From an uncultured Lachnospiraceae bacterium (GTDB taxonomy: Bacteria; Bacillota; Clostridia; Lachnospirales; Lachnospiraceae), in contig CAJTUA010000003.1 in NCBI GenBank assembly GCA_910579615.1, positions 62,001-126,000 on the forward strand: 64,000 nucleotides of DNA, in the 5' to 3' direction. A model generated the notes under the pieces. It saw only the letters and a list, made by a program, of their open reading frames with translations, was not told where the DNA came from and made no database searches. Below are positions 16,278 through 25,805 of this stretch, piece by piece. The first letter of the stretch is position 1. The number at the start of each line of letters is the position of its first letter. The position numbers and the translations under genes are program-made.

Positions 16278-17876
16278 ATGGCGGAACTGGAAAACAGCAG
16301 GAACTTGATCAGTGTGCTGTGGAGCGGCGCGGATATCCTGCGCTCCAAAATGGATGCAAATGAGTATAAGGATTATCTACTGGGCATTGTATTTTACAAA
16401 TACCTGTCAGATTCTTTTCTGATTAAGGCGTATGATTTGATTTACGATGAAAAGCCGCAAAGCTTAAAGGCGGCGCTGGAGGCATACAGGGAAGCACTGG
16501 AGGATGAGAGTGCGGAGGAACTGAAAGAACAGGTCAGGGAGGAATGCCATTATGTCATTGAGCCGGATCTGACGTATACCTGTTTTGCGGATGCGGCAAG
16601 GAATAACGCATTCAGCCGTGAACAGCTTCAGAAAGCCTTTAACAACATCGAGCAGAGCGATCCGCTGTTTGCGGATCTGTTTACCGATATTGACCTTTAT
16701 TCCAACCGATTGGGGACGGGGGATCAGAAACAGAGCGATACCATATCAAGTCTGATCAGGGAAATTGACAGGGCTGACCTTCTGAATACGGATTCGGATG
16801 TTCTTGGAAACGCCTATGAATATTTAATCGGACAGTTTGCCTCCGAAACGGGCAAGAAGGCGGGGGAATTTTATACGCCCCAGGCAGTGTCAAAAATCCT
16901 GACAAGAATTGCGATTGCAGGGCAGGAGACAAATAGGGGACTGTCGGTGTATGATCCCTGTATGGGTTCCGGTTCCCTTTTGCTGAATGCAAAGAAATAC
17001 GCCGCAGAGCCGGGCTATATTAAATATTACGGGCAGGAACTGATGACGTCTACCTATAACCTTGCAAGAATGAATATGTTCCTGCACGGCATCGTGCCTG
17101 AGAACCAGAAGCTCCGCAATGGCGATACCCTTGACGGGGACTGGCCCACGGATGAGGAAACCGATTTCAACATGGTGCTCATGAATCCGCCGTACTCGGC
17201 AAACTGGAGTGCAGCCGCCGGATTCCTTCAGGACGAAAGGTTCAGCGATTACGGCGTGTTAGCACCAAGGTCAAAAGCCGATTATGCGTTTCTGCTGCAT
17301 GGTCTGTACCACCTGAAAAGTAGCGGGACAATGGCGATTGTACTGCCCCACGGGGTTTTGTTCCGGGGTGCGGCGGAAGGGAAGATAAGGGAAAAACTGC
17401 TCCGTGCAGGAAACATCTATGCGGTGATTGGGCTTCCGGCAAATTTATTCTACAACACGTCCATTCCCACCTGTATTATCGTGCTGAAAAAACACAGGGA
17501 CGGACGGGATGTATTGTTTATAGACGCATCCCGGAAATTTGAAAAAGGGAAAAAGCAGAACGCAATGACGGACGAGCATATCGATTCTGTCATAGAACTG
17601 TACAACAGGCGGGAAACCGTGGAAAAAGAGTCCTTTCTTGCGGAATTTGAGGATGTCGAAAAGAATGACTTCAATCTGAACATACCCAGATATGTGGACA
17701 ATTTTGAGAAAGAGGAAGAAATAGACCTGAAAGCCCTTCTGAGCGATATGGAGCAGACGGAGAAAGAAATCAACCGGATTCAGGGGGAATTTGTATCCCT
17801 GATGAAAGACCTGACTTCTTCTGATGAAAGTATCAATCAAACGCTAAATGATTTGATTAAGATGATTGAGAGGTGA
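16278..17876 (+). CDS. hsdM: type I restriction-modification methyltransferase HsdM
   Basis: A 532-aa methylase subunit that modifies adenine-N6 in the host recognition site and forms the M2S core of the complex. The start at 16278 follows GGAGGGG by 5 nt. The N-terminal helical HsdM_N domain covers about residues 5-150. GEFYTPQAVSKIL follows, then motif I YDPCMGSGS (D226) for SAM binding and motif IV NPPY at 303-306. All motifs are intact, unlike the remnant at 12.4 kb. The stop overlaps the hsdS start region, so translation is coupled. Confidence 0.95.
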   Translation: MAELENSRNLISVLWSGADILRSKMDANEYKDYLLGIVFYKYLSDSFLIKAYDLIYDEKPQSLKAALEAYREALEDESAEELKEQVREECHYVIEPDLTYTCFADAARNNAFSREQLQKAFNNIEQSDPLFADLFTDIDLYSNRLGTGDQKQSDTISSLIREIDRADLLNTDSDVLGNAYEYLIGQFASETGKKAGEFYTPQAVSKILTRIAIAGQETNRGLSVYDPCMGSGSLLLNAKKYAAEPGYIKYYGQELMTSTYNLARMNMFLHGIVPENQKLRNGDTLDGDWPTDEETDFNMVLMNPPYSANWSAAAGFLQDERFSDYGVLAPRSKADYAFLLHGLYHLKSSGTMAIVLPHGVLFRGAAEGKIREKLLRAGNIYAVIGLPANLFYNTSIPTCIIVLKKHRDGRDVLFIDASRKFEKGKKQNAMTDEHIDSVIELYNRRETVEKESFLAEFEDVEKNDFNLNIPRYVDNFEKEEEIDLKALLSDMEQTEKEINRIQGEFVSLMKDLTSSDESINQTLNDLIKMIER

Positions 17877-17881
17877 TGGAT

Positions 17882-18502
17882 ATGAATAAACCGAGGATCA
17901 GGTTCAAAGGGTACACAGACGCTTGGGAACAGCGTAAGTTGGAGGATATTGCTGATAGGGTAACTAGGAAAAATCAAGATTTAGTATCTACATTACCTCT
18001 AACAATTTCAGCACAATATGGACTGATTGACCAAAATGAATTTTTTGATAAGCGAGTAGCTAGTAAAGATGTGAGTGGTTATTATCTGGTGAAAAAAGGT
18101 GAGTTTGCGTATAACAAAAGCACATCATCAGATGCGCCGTGGGGTGCGATAAAGAGGCTTGACAGATACGAAAATGGTGTTTTATCAACACTTTATATCG
18201 TGTTTGCTATAAATGAAAATGCAGAGATTGATTCAGATTATTTGGTGACATACTATGATACAAATTTGTGGCACAGAGGCATTCGAGAGATTGCATCAGA
18301 AGGGGCAAGAAATCATGGATTACTCAATATCGCTCCGGCGGATTTTTTTGAAACAAGTTTATCAGTGCCACAAGATATTGAGGAGCAAAAAGCTATTGGA
18401 AAATATTTTACTGAACTAAATGCCCTCATCACCCTTCACCAGCATAAGTGTGATGAACTGCTAAATATCAAGAAATTTATGTTAGAGAAGATGTTTGTGT
18501 GA
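17882..18502 (+). CDS. hsdS: HsdS first half (one target-recognition domain)
   Basis: 206 aa from the ATG at 17882, with AGAGGTG just upstream. It starts with RFKGYTDAWEQRKLEDIADR, the usual opening of an HsdS subunit, contains a single target-recognition domain, and ends in the conserved helix ITLHQHKCDELLNIKKFMLE. A normal HsdS has two such domains and about 400 aa. The second domain is found 810 bp further on, after a toxin-antitoxin pair. Single-domain HsdS proteins can dimerise into a working specificity subunit in some systems, so this half may still be functional. Confidence 0.88.
   Translation: MNKPRIRFKGYTDAWEQRKLEDIADRVTRKNQDLVSTLPLTISAQYGLIDQNEFFDKRVASKDVSGYYLVKKGEFAYNKSTSSDAPWGAIKRLDRYENGVLSTLYIVFAINENAEIDSDYLVTYYDTNLWHRGIREIASEGARNHGLLNIAPADFFETSLSVPQDIEEQKAIGKYFTELNALITLHQHKCDELLNIKKFMLEKMFV
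18424..18443 (+). repeat. 20-bp direct repeat in hsdS (copy 1)
   Basis: CCTCATCACCCTTCACCAGC is identical to 19836-19855. It encodes the conserved LITLH(Q) helix that ends each HsdS half. A second pair of near-identical 20-mers opens each half (17921-17940 and 19324-19343, one mismatch). Such repeats are the usual exchange points when HsdS domains are shuffled. Confidence 0.8.
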
Positions 18503-18541
18503 TATTTATAGATATATAATTAAGTAAAGGAGTTGTATAAG

Positions 18542-18817
18542 ATGGAAATGAAAGAATTTAGTATTAAAATACCAAAAGAAATGTCGGTTTATTTAGCGAT
18601 AGATGATGATAGAACAGAGTTACAGAGAAACGCAATGATGTTATATCCATATATCAAGAATTTGACTATTTCACATGGGCGTGCGGCGGAAATATTGGGG
18701 ATATCAAAGTGGGAACTTATTACATTGTATGACAATATGGGTTTAGCGTATTTGGATCAAGATATCTCAGAAATCATGGCTGATGTGAGAACATATAAAA
18801 TGTTAAGGAGGGTATAA
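18542..18817 (+). CDS. UPF0175 family antitoxin
   Basis: 91 aa from the ATG at 18542, with AAAGGAG upstream. The core ISHGRAAEILGISKWELI is a helix-turn-helix typical of UPF0175 proteins, which are paired with DUF3368 PIN-like toxins. The toxin gene starts one base after its stop. The pair lies exactly between the two halves of hsdS, in the same orientation, so it is co-transcribed with the restriction genes. It probably represses the pair and neutralises the toxin. Confidence 0.85.
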   Translation: MEMKEFSIKIPKEMSVYLAIDDDRTELQRNAMMLYPYIKNLTISHGRAAEILGISKWELITLYDNMGLAYLDQDISEIMADVRTYKMLRRV

Positions 18818-18818
18818 G

Positions 18819-19313
18819 TTGATTATTGTTTCTGACACAACACCAATCATTACTTTATCTAAAATAGAACGATTGGATTTGTTGCAAAAATTATTTGAAA
18901 ATATTATGATTCCGAGTGCGGTATATAATGAGTTGACATCAAATGCGCAGTTTCAAGAGGAAGCAAAGGTAATAAGCGATGCAGAATATATTAAAGTGGT
19001 GGAGGTTGAGGATTCAAAAGCGGTTGAGTTGCTGCAAAGGGCAACGGGTTTGGATTTAGGCGAATCGGAGGCAATTATATATACAGATAGTTATAAGTCC
19101 GGATTGCTGTTAATAGATGAAACAAAAGGCAGAAAGGTTGCAAAACAAATGGGCATTTCTGTCATGGGAACTGTTGGGATTTTAATGGCGGCATATGATG
19201 AAAAATTTATTTCATCATATGAAATTAGGGAATATATTAAAATCATGAAAAATGTGGGAAGGCATATAAGTGATAAATTATATGCGCAGTTGCTTGATGC
19301 AATAGAAGAATAG
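18819..19313 (+). CDS. DUF3368 PIN-like toxin
   Basis: 164 aa with a TTG start preceded by AAGGAGGG. It has the PIN-like opening VSDTTPIITLSK (first acidic residue), a mid-protein acidic cluster in LDLGESEAIIYTD, and the DUF3368 core LLLIDETKGRKVAKQMG followed by VMGTVGIL. PIN-domain toxins cut RNA with metal ions held by these acidic residues. It partners the UPF0175 antitoxin upstream. The stop is followed within two bases by the continuing HsdS frame, so the module has inserted cleanly into the specificity gene. Confidence 0.85.
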   Translation: MIIVSDTTPIITLSKIERLDLLQKLFENIMIPSAVYNELTSNAQFQEEAKVISDAEYIKVVEVEDSKAVELLQRATGLDLGESEAIIYTDSYKSGLLLIDETKGRKVAKQMGISVMGTVGILMAAYDEKFISSYEIREYIKIMKNVGRHISDKLYAQLLDAIEE

Positions 19314-19314
19314 T

Positions 19315-19956
19315 GATGGTGTAGCTTGGGAACGGCGTAAGTTTGGCGAATTAGCAGATTACAAGAAGGGTTCATTTGGAAGTGCTATTACAAAAGACAT
19401 GTTTGTTCCCAAGGACAAAGACTCTATTAAGGTATATGAACAACAAAACGCTATCAACAAAGATTGGTCATTAGAGAGGTATTTTTTGCCTAAGGAATAT
19501 GCACTTACAAAGTTAAAATCTTTTGAAGTTTATGGCGGAGATATTATTGTTTCTTGTGCGGGAACGATAGGAGAAATCTATGAAATTCCCCAAAATGCGG
19601 AGGCAGGGGTTATAAATCAAGCATTGATGAGAGTTCGTGTGAATGAAGACATTGTAGATAAAAATATGTTCATAATAGCATTTTCAAATATGATAGATGC
19701 ATTTACAAGAACACATAGTAATGGTTCAGCTATCAAAAATATTCCACCTTTTGCGGACTTAAAACCGATGCCAGTTTTAATGCCTTCAATGTCGGAACAG
19801 AAGAAGATTAGTGGTTACTTTTTCCACCTTGACCACCTCATCACCCTTCACCAGCGTAAGCATTTTTGCATTAAAAAATGCAACAAATCACATAGAAATT
19901 GGGATTATCACAGCAAAGGAGACAATAAAAATGCCGGAATTAGAGTCAGTGATTGA
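19315..19956 (+). pseudogene. hsdS: HsdS second half, start codon missing and tail altered
   Basis: The frame resumes HsdS directly after the toxin stop with DGVAWERRKFGELADYKKG and carries a second target-recognition domain through SEQKKISGYFFHLDHLITLHQ. No ATG, GTG or TTG exists in frame between the previous stop and 19399, which is inside the domain. After LHQRK the sequence leaves the family pattern at a small hairpin (GCATTTTT/AAAAATGC) and ends in an unrelated tail overlapping hsdR. It could be expressed only by an internal start or by restoration through recombination with the first half. Confidence 0.8.
19836..19855 (+). repeat. 20-bp direct repeat in hsdS (copy 2)
   Basis: This is identical to 18424-18443. 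Recombination between the two copies would delete the toxin-antitoxin pair and the second recognition domain together. Confidence 0.8.
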
Positions 19957-22906
19957 AAAGAAACTGATAGAACAGCTTGTCTACGGAGATTCGCAGTGGG
20001 TATACAGGGAAGATTTGAAAACGGAAAATGATTTATGGGCAAATTTCAAATATATTCTTGAGCAGAACAATAAGGATAGGCTGAATGGGGAATCTCTGAC
20101 GGAAAGCGAGTTTGAACAGGTAAAGAACCAGCTTCAGTTTTCATCATTTTACAAGGCGGGTGAGTGGCTGGTAGGAGAGAACGGAAAAGTCCAGGTGCAT
20201 GTGCAGAGGGATACGGAGCGCCTCCACCTGGTTGTTATGAACCATGAGCATATTGCGGGCGGCAGCAGTGTCTATGAGGTCATTAACCAGTACAGCGCGT
20301 TAAGGACGGATGAGGACAGACAAGCTAGCGCAAGGGACAGGCGGTTTGACGTGACGCTTTTAATCAACGGGCTTCCCATGATACATATCGAACTGAAAAA
20401 TAAGCAGCACTCCTATATGGACGGATTCTGGCAGATTAAAAAATATATCGGGGAAGGGAAATTTACGGGCATTTTTTCAGCGGTACAGATGTTTGTCATC
20501 AGTAACGGCGTAAATACGAAATATTTTTCCGCTGCGGGCGACTCGGAGCTGAATCCCAAGTTCATCAGCGGGTGGCTGGATAAGGATAATAATCCGGTAA
20601 CGGGCTGTATGGATTTTGCAAAAAGCGTCCTCTGCATCCCGGAGGCGCACGAGATGGTTGCGAGATATACCGTGCTGGATGAAGATGCCAAAAAATTGAT
20701 CCTGCTGCGGCCGTATCAGATCCATGCGATTGAGGCAATCCGTGAAGCGTCCAAGACAGGCAGGTCAGGCTATGTGTGGCATACGACGGGTTCCGGGAAA
20801 ACGCTGACCTCGTACAAGGCTACGAGGAATCTGCTGATGGACATACCTGCCATTGACAAGGCTGTATTTTTGATTGACCGCAAAGATTTGGACGCCCAGA
20901 CCACAATGGCGTTTCAGGCTTATGCAAATAACGATTTGGTGGATGTTGACGAAACAGACAATGTAAACGACCTGAAGCAAAAACTGAAATCAGGAGACAG
21001 GCAGGTGATTGTGACAACCATCCAAAAACTGCAAAGGCTGATTACAAAGAGGCTTCAGGAAGGCACGCCAGAATACCGGAAAATACGGAATCTCAAAATC
21101 GCATTTGTCGTGGACGAGTGCCATAGGGCAGTCACGCCGGGCATGAAAAGGGAACTGGAGCGTTTTTTTGGAAATTCCCTGTGGTTTGGCTTCACCGGAA
21201 CACCCAGATTTGCGGAAAATCCATATCCGCAGATGGGGGATTTGCCGAGGACGACAGAGGAACTGTATGGGGAACGGTTGCATAAGTATACGATACAGAA
21301 TGCAATCCATGACAATGCCGTCCTCGGATTTCAGGTGGAACACAACGGACCTAAGGACATTGCCAACGAGACGGACAAAAACGCATATGACAATGAGGCG
21401 CACATGCTGAAAGTGCTGGATGTCATCCTGAACAGGTCTTATCATAAATTAGGGTTTCAAAACGGCAGGGGAATGACATATGAGGGGCTTCTTACAACAA
21501 GCTCCATCCAGCTTGCGCAGAAATATTATGAACTGCTGGCAAAGGTAAAGAACGGGGAGACTTCCCTTGTGATAGACGAGAAAATAAAGCAGGTGCTTCC
21601 GGATTTCCCTAAATTTGCCATAACTTATTCCGTTTCCGAGAACGAGGAAGGTTCTCAGGTGAATCAGCAGAAAATGCAGGCTTCCCTTGAAGATTACAAT
21701 GCAATGTTCGGGACGAAATATGAACTTTCCCAGATTCAGGGCTACAATGGGAACCTGAATAAAAGGCTTGCGAGGAAAGAAACCAAATTCCAGAGCAGGA
21801 GCGAGCAGCTTGATCTGGTGATTGTTGTAGACCGGCTTCTTACGGGATTTGATGCCCCGTGTATGTCAGCTATTTTTATTGACAGACAGCCGATGGGCCC
21901 CCATGACCTGATACAGGCTTTTTCGAGGACGAACCGTATTTATGACAAAAACAAAGCATATGGACAGATTGTGACCTTCCAGGCTCCCGTATTATTCAAA
22001 AGATGCGTGGATGAGGCAGTAAAGCTGTACTCTGCAGGAGGGACAAAGGAGGCGCTGTTAGCGGAGTGGGATGAAATAGAGCCAGCGTTTCAGAAAGCTC
22101 TCTCGGCGTTGCGTGTTTCGGCCGGGACTCCTTCGGAAATTTCCGGGATGTCGATGAAAGAGAAAGAAGTATTTGCCAAAATGTTCCAGAATTTTGACAG
22201 GTTATTTGCCCAGATGAAGTCGTTTACAAATTATGATGACGGGATGCTTGCAGGGTACGGCATCACACAGGAAGAGTATGATGATTATGCGGGGCATTAC
22301 TTTAATGTGTTGGAGGAAATCAAGGAGAGCAAGCCGGATAAGGAAGCGGATGGCACTGAATCGGTACAGATAGATTCTGATTATGAGTTGATGGCATACA
22401 GTAGTACAAAAATAGATTATGAGTACATCATTAACCTGATTCAGAATATTGTCACGCCAGACGGCGGCGAAGGGGATATCACGCCCGAAGAACGTCAGAA
22501 GAAGATTGGCGAGATAAGGCAGTATGTGGAGGAACTGCGCAGGGATAACCCGAAGATTGCGGATATCATGTCCGGGCTGATTGATGAGATTGAAATGGAT
22601 GCGGAAAAATATAAAGGGAAATCCATCTTAAATATTGTGGAGAATATGAAGCAGGACTGCATAGACCGGGTGATTACGGATTTCTGCCTGACATGGTATG
22701 CATCAAAAGATGATGTCATGTATGCGGCAAACCATTACAGGAATGGGGAAATACCTAATGAGAGCAGGATAAAGGCAACAATAGATTTTACCAGTTATAA
22801 GGCGAAGAAGGAAAAAGCCCTCCCTAAGTTCAAATATTACGCACAGATGATGGCGGAACTTAAGAAAACGTTGGAGGAGGAAATCAAGCCGCTTACCAGT
22901 CATTGA
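19931..22906 (+). CDS. hsdR: type I restriction endonuclease subunit HsdR
   Basis: 991 aa from the ATG at 19931 (AAAGGAG upstream). HsdR translocates DNA and cuts it when an unmodified site is met. The nuclease domain shows RRFDVTLLINGLPMIHIELK with D140, E154 and K156 of the PD-(D/E)xK core. The helicase has Walker A HTTGSGKT (K290) and DECH (395-398), later GFTGTP, and the RecA2 motifs TGFDAPCMSAIFIDRQ and QAFSRTNR. It appears intact and full length. The hsdR start overlaps the aberrant tail of the HsdS second half. Confidence 0.96.
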   Translation: MPELESVIEKKLIEQLVYGDSQWVYREDLKTENDLWANFKYILEQNNKDRLNGESLTESEFEQVKNQLQFSSFYKAGEWLVGENGKVQVHVQRDTERLHLVVMNHEHIAGGSSVYEVINQYSALRTDEDRQASARDRRFDVTLLINGLPMIHIELKNKQHSYMDGFWQIKKYIGEGKFTGIFSAVQMFVISNGVNTKYFSAAGDSELNPKFISGWLDKDNNPVTGCMDFAKSVLCIPEAHEMVARYTVLDEDAKKLILLRPYQIHAIEAIREASKTGRSGYVWHTTGSGKTLTSYKATRNLLMDIPAIDKAVFLIDRKDLDAQTTMAFQAYANNDLVDVDETDNVNDLKQKLKSGDRQVIVTTIQKLQRLITKRLQEGTPEYRKIRNLKIAFVVDECHRAVTPGMKRELERFFGNSLWFGFTGTPRFAENPYPQMGDLPRTTEELYGERLHKYTIQNAIHDNAVLGFQVEHNGPKDIANETDKNAYDNEAHMLKVLDVILNRSYHKLGFQNGRGMTYEGLLTTSSIQLAQKYYELLAKVKNGETSLVIDEKIKQVLPDFPKFAITYSVSENEEGSQVNQQKMQASLEDYNAMFGTKYELSQIQGYNGNLNKRLARKETKFQSRSEQLDLVIVVDRLLTGFDAPCMSAIFIDRQPMGPHDLIQAFSRTNRIYDKNKAYGQIVTFQAPVLFKRCVDEAVKLYSAGGTKEALLAEWDEIEPAFQKALSALRVSAGTPSEISGMSMKEKEVFAKMFQNFDRLFAQMKSFTNYDDGMLAGYGITQEEYDDYAGHYFNVLEEIKESKPDKEADGTESVQIDSDYELMAYSSTKIDYEYIINLIQNIVTPDGGEGDITPEERQKKIGEIRQYVEELRRDNPKIADIMSGLIDEIEMDAEKYKGKSILNIVENMKQDCIDRVITDFCLTWYASKDDVMYAANHYRNGEIPNESRIKATIDFTSYKAKKEKALPKFKYYAQMMAELKKTLEEEIKPLTSH

Positions 22907-22976
22907 ACATGACGCTGTTTTCTCCTTTCCTGCTGTTTGTATCAGCGTAGGTAATTTCAGGAAACGGAGGCAGCTT

Positions 22977-23903
22977 ATGCTAAAAAATATGAACAGCGAG
23001 ACACTTTTTTGCGAGTATTACAGACAATGGGTAGACGTGTACAAGAAAGGAGCGATCAGGGAAGCCACGATGTCAAAGTACCTGATGACGCAGAAGTGGG
23101 TTGAAAAACTTGCGCCGGAACTGAAACTGTGTGAACTTTCGAGAACCGCCTACCAGCAGCTCTTAAACGATTATGCGAAAGAGCATGAAAGGCAGACGAC
23201 GCTTGATTTCCACCATCAGCTTAAGGGGGCGATCATTGATGCCGTTGACGAAGGGCTGATCGAGCGTGACCCGACAAGAAAGGCGATTATTAAGGGAAAA
23301 ACGCCGAGAACCAAGAAGATAAAGTACTTAAACCAGTTTGAGCTTCATACACTGATAGCCCATCTTGATATCAAAGAGGAAGCGAACTGGGACTGGTTTA
23401 TCCTGCTTGTTGCCAAGACGGGCATGAGGTTTTCGGAGGCGCTTGCGGTAACGCCAGGGGATTTTGATTTTGCAAGGCAGACCTTATCCATCAGCAAGAC
23501 ATGGGATTACAAAGGCGAGGGCGGTTTCCTGCCCACGAAAAACAAGTCGTCTGTGAGGAAGATACAGATTGACTGGCAGATTGTGGTCAAGTTTTCGGAA
23601 CTGGTCAAGGGTCTGCCGGAAGATAAGCCTATTTTTGCCGGACAGGATAAAATCTATAATTCCACAGTAAATGATGTGCTGACAAGGCATTGCAGGGCGT
23701 GCGGCATTTCCGTGATCTCAATCCACGGGCTGCGGCATACCCATGCCTCCCTGCTGCTTTTTGCGGGAGTGTCGATTGCAAGCGTTGCCCGCAGACTGGG
23801 ACACGCCAGTATGACAACAACGCAGAAGACATATCTGCATATTATTCAGGAGCTTGAGAACAAGGATGTGGATCTGGTGATGAGGACGTTATCAGGATTA
23901 TAA
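22977..23903 (+). CDS. tyrosine recombinase/integrase
   Basis: 308 aa; the ATG follows GGAGG by about 6 nt. An N-terminal SAM-like core-binding domain (about 1-105) precedes the catalytic domain with R151 (TGMRFSEAL), H250 and R253 (HGLRHTH), H276 (RRLGHAS) and nucleophile Y286 (TYLHI). It lies 70 bp after hsdR on the same strand. Family knowledge: recombinases next to type I loci often shuffle hsdS recognition domains. The other possibility is that it is the integrase of the element that brought the island in. The repeats in hsdS favour the first role, but no inverted silent hsdS copy is seen here. Confidence 0.9.
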   Translation: MLKNMNSETLFCEYYRQWVDVYKKGAIREATMSKYLMTQKWVEKLAPELKLCELSRTAYQQLLNDYAKEHERQTTLDFHHQLKGAIIDAVDEGLIERDPTRKAIIKGKTPRTKKIKYLNQFELHTLIAHLDIKEEANWDWFILLVAKTGMRFSEALAVTPGDFDFARQTLSISKTWDYKGEGGFLPTKNKSSVRKIQIDWQIVVKFSELVKGLPEDKPIFAGQDKIYNSTVNDVLTRHCRACGISVISIHGLRHTHASLLLFAGVSIASVARRLGHASMTTTQKTYLHIIQELENKDVDLVMRTLSGL

Positions 23904-24476
23904 GATTGGGAAACTTTTAATTTTAGTATGGAAATGCTTACGCTGATTTTAGCAGTGAGATACAGATTAAAAAGTATAAAGAGACATTGGGATATGCGAA
24001 AGCAGATATGGAAAAGCGGCGGCAGACTGCAGCAGGAAAAAGGTGTATCGTGACGAAGTGTGAACACTTCTGGCAGGATATGCCTTTTTTCAAAGTTATA
24101 TCCAAACCAGTTTTCCAATCTGGAAGCCGCGATTGAGGAGGCGCTTGCCAAATTGGTACATCAAGGAATTGGGGAAATTTTTGCCGCAGATAAACATTAC
24201 ACCTGCGCTGGTGCAAAATGAAATACACCCATATTATCAGGAAAATGACATAATCCCATTTTGCACTTCCCATAGCAGCGGGATTGGTTCTGTACTTGCT
24301 GCTTTTGTCAGAGATTATTGGCAATCGCAGCAGTTACTGCCTGTTTTTTGCTTGAAAAAGATTAGGGGATGGTTTATAATACGATGGGGAATGGAAGTAA
24401 GTAAAAGGATAAAAATATAGCAATCAAATTTCAGACATATGCCACACAAAAATTATATGCAGAAAGGACAGAAATA
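23904..24476 (+). other. degraded stretch with gene fragments
   Basis: No intact gene is present. The plus strand from about 23933 has a coding-like stretch of about 37 codons (KKYKETLGYAKADMEKRRQ) of unknown origin, and 24151-24261 holds an aldo/keto reductase fragment. A hydrophobic frame follows at about 24255-24350. This mix of fragments marks the right edge of the island before the aminopeptidase gene. Confidence 0.55.
24151..24261 (+). pseudogene. aldo/keto reductase internal fragment
   Basis: The frame reads NWYIKELGKFLPQINITPAL and then VQNEIHPYYQENDIIPF, the strand and cofactor-binding region near the middle of aldo/keto reductases (family pattern PxVNQIExHPYxQ). Both ends of the enzyme, including the catalytic tyrosine region, are missing. 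Confidence 0.7.
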
Positions 24477-25805
24477 ATGCAAGACTTGACGACAACTTCA
24501 ACAGCTGCTACATCAACACCCCTGACCCATCTCACCGAATTTCAGCAATACTTAAATACAGCCATCACCCCTTACCACTGCGTTTCCTCAGCCGCTGCCC
24601 TTTTGGAAGCCTCCGGTTTTGAGGAACTTTCCATGACCGCCCCATTCAACATCCGGCAGGGCGGCAAATACTACCTTACCCCCTATGGCACGATGCTGTT
24701 TGCCTTCACCGTCGGCACCGCCGACCTGACCGCGCAATCGTTCCATATCGCGGCAGCGCACACGGACTATCCGTGCCTGCACATCAAACCGGCTGCGGAG
24801 CTTGCTGCGGGCGGCTATCTGCGCCTGAATACCGAGGTCTACGGCGGTCCGATTCTCAACACCTGGCTGGACCGCCCGTTATCCATGGCAGGCCGCGTGG
24901 CACTGCGCAGTGAAAAGACCTACGAGCCGCAGCTTTGCTTCTACGACGCGGGCAGACCGCTGCTGACCATCCCGAACCTTGCCGTGCACATGAACCGCAA
25001 GGTGAACGAGGGGGTTGAGCTTAAAAAGCAATGCGACCTTTTGCCGCTGCTTGGTTTAAAGGGCGAGGGGGAAACAAACGAAGAATATTTCCTTGAATTC
25101 CTCGCGAAAGAATTGCAGTGCGCCAAGGAGGATATCCTGGATTTTGATTTGTATGTATACAATGCGGAGGAGGGCGTGCGGGTCGGCATGAACCAGGAGT
25201 TTTTCTCAGCACCGCGCCTGGACAACCAGACATCCTGCTATGCGCTTTTGCGCGCGATTGCGGACGGCGGGCGGGTGGATGGCATCAATGTCATTGCCCT
25301 GTATGACAATGAGGAAATCGGAAGCCGCACGAAGCAGGGGGCGGATTCGATGCTGCTCATGCTTTTGCTTGAGAAGATTTATGCGGCGCTTGGCATGGAC
25401 AAGTCCGCGTTAAGCGATGCTATTCTGCGCAGCTTTTTGTTTTCGGTGGATGTGGCGCATGCGCTGCACCCGAACCATCCGGAGAAATACGACCCGGTGA
25501 ACCGCGCCCTGATGAATGATGGCATAATTTTTAAGATTAGCATCAACCAACGCTACACCTACGACGGCGAGGCAGTTGCGGTTGCGCAGCAGCTGTGCGA
25601 AAAGGCGGGGGTGAAATTTAAGAAATTTGTTAATCATGCCGATATGCCTGGTGGAGGGACATTAGGACCAATCATTTCTTCTTGGCTGCCGATGAAGACC
25701 GTGGACATCGGTGTACCGATTCTTGCCATGCATTCGGCAAGGGAGTTAATGGGCGTGGAGGATGAGGAGCATCTGATTGGGATGATGACGGAGTTTTTCT
25801 CGTAG
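24477..25805 (+). CDS. M18 family aminopeptidase
   Basis: 442 aa, the usual size for M18 (aspartyl/aminopeptidase I) enzymes, which are cytosolic dodecameric zinc peptidases. Metal-binding motifs are visible: AAHTDYP for the first His, APRLDNQTS for the bridging Asp, YDNEEIGS for the catalytic and metal Glu residues, VDVAHALHPN, and the final MHSARELMG with the last His. The start follows a purine-rich AAAGGACAG about 8 nt upstream. No operon partner is evident. The likely role is peptide turnover. Confidence 0.93.
   Translation: MQDLTTTSTAATSTPLTHLTEFQQYLNTAITPYHCVSSAAALLEASGFEELSMTAPFNIRQGGKYYLTPYGTMLFAFTVGTADLTAQSFHIAAAHTDYPCLHIKPAAELAAGGYLRLNTEVYGGPILNTWLDRPLSMAGRVALRSEKTYEPQLCFYDAGRPLLTIPNLAVHMNRKVNEGVELKKQCDLLPLLGLKGEGETNEEYFLEFLAKELQCAKEDILDFDLYVYNAEEGVRVGMNQEFFSAPRLDNQTSCYALLRAIADGGRVDGINVIALYDNEEIGSRTKQGADSMLLMLLLEKIYAALGMDKSALSDAILRSFLFSVDVAHALHPNHPEKYDPVNRALMNDGIIFKISINQRYTYDGEAVAVAQQLCEKAGVKFKKFVNHADMPGGGTLGPIISSWLPMKTVDIGVPILAMHSARELMGVEDEEHLIGMMTEFFS

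Noticed and set aside
22907..24476. Silent inverted hsdS cassette next to the recombinase
   Set aside because: No second copy of the HsdS repeat words or recognition domain was found on either strand in this stretch.
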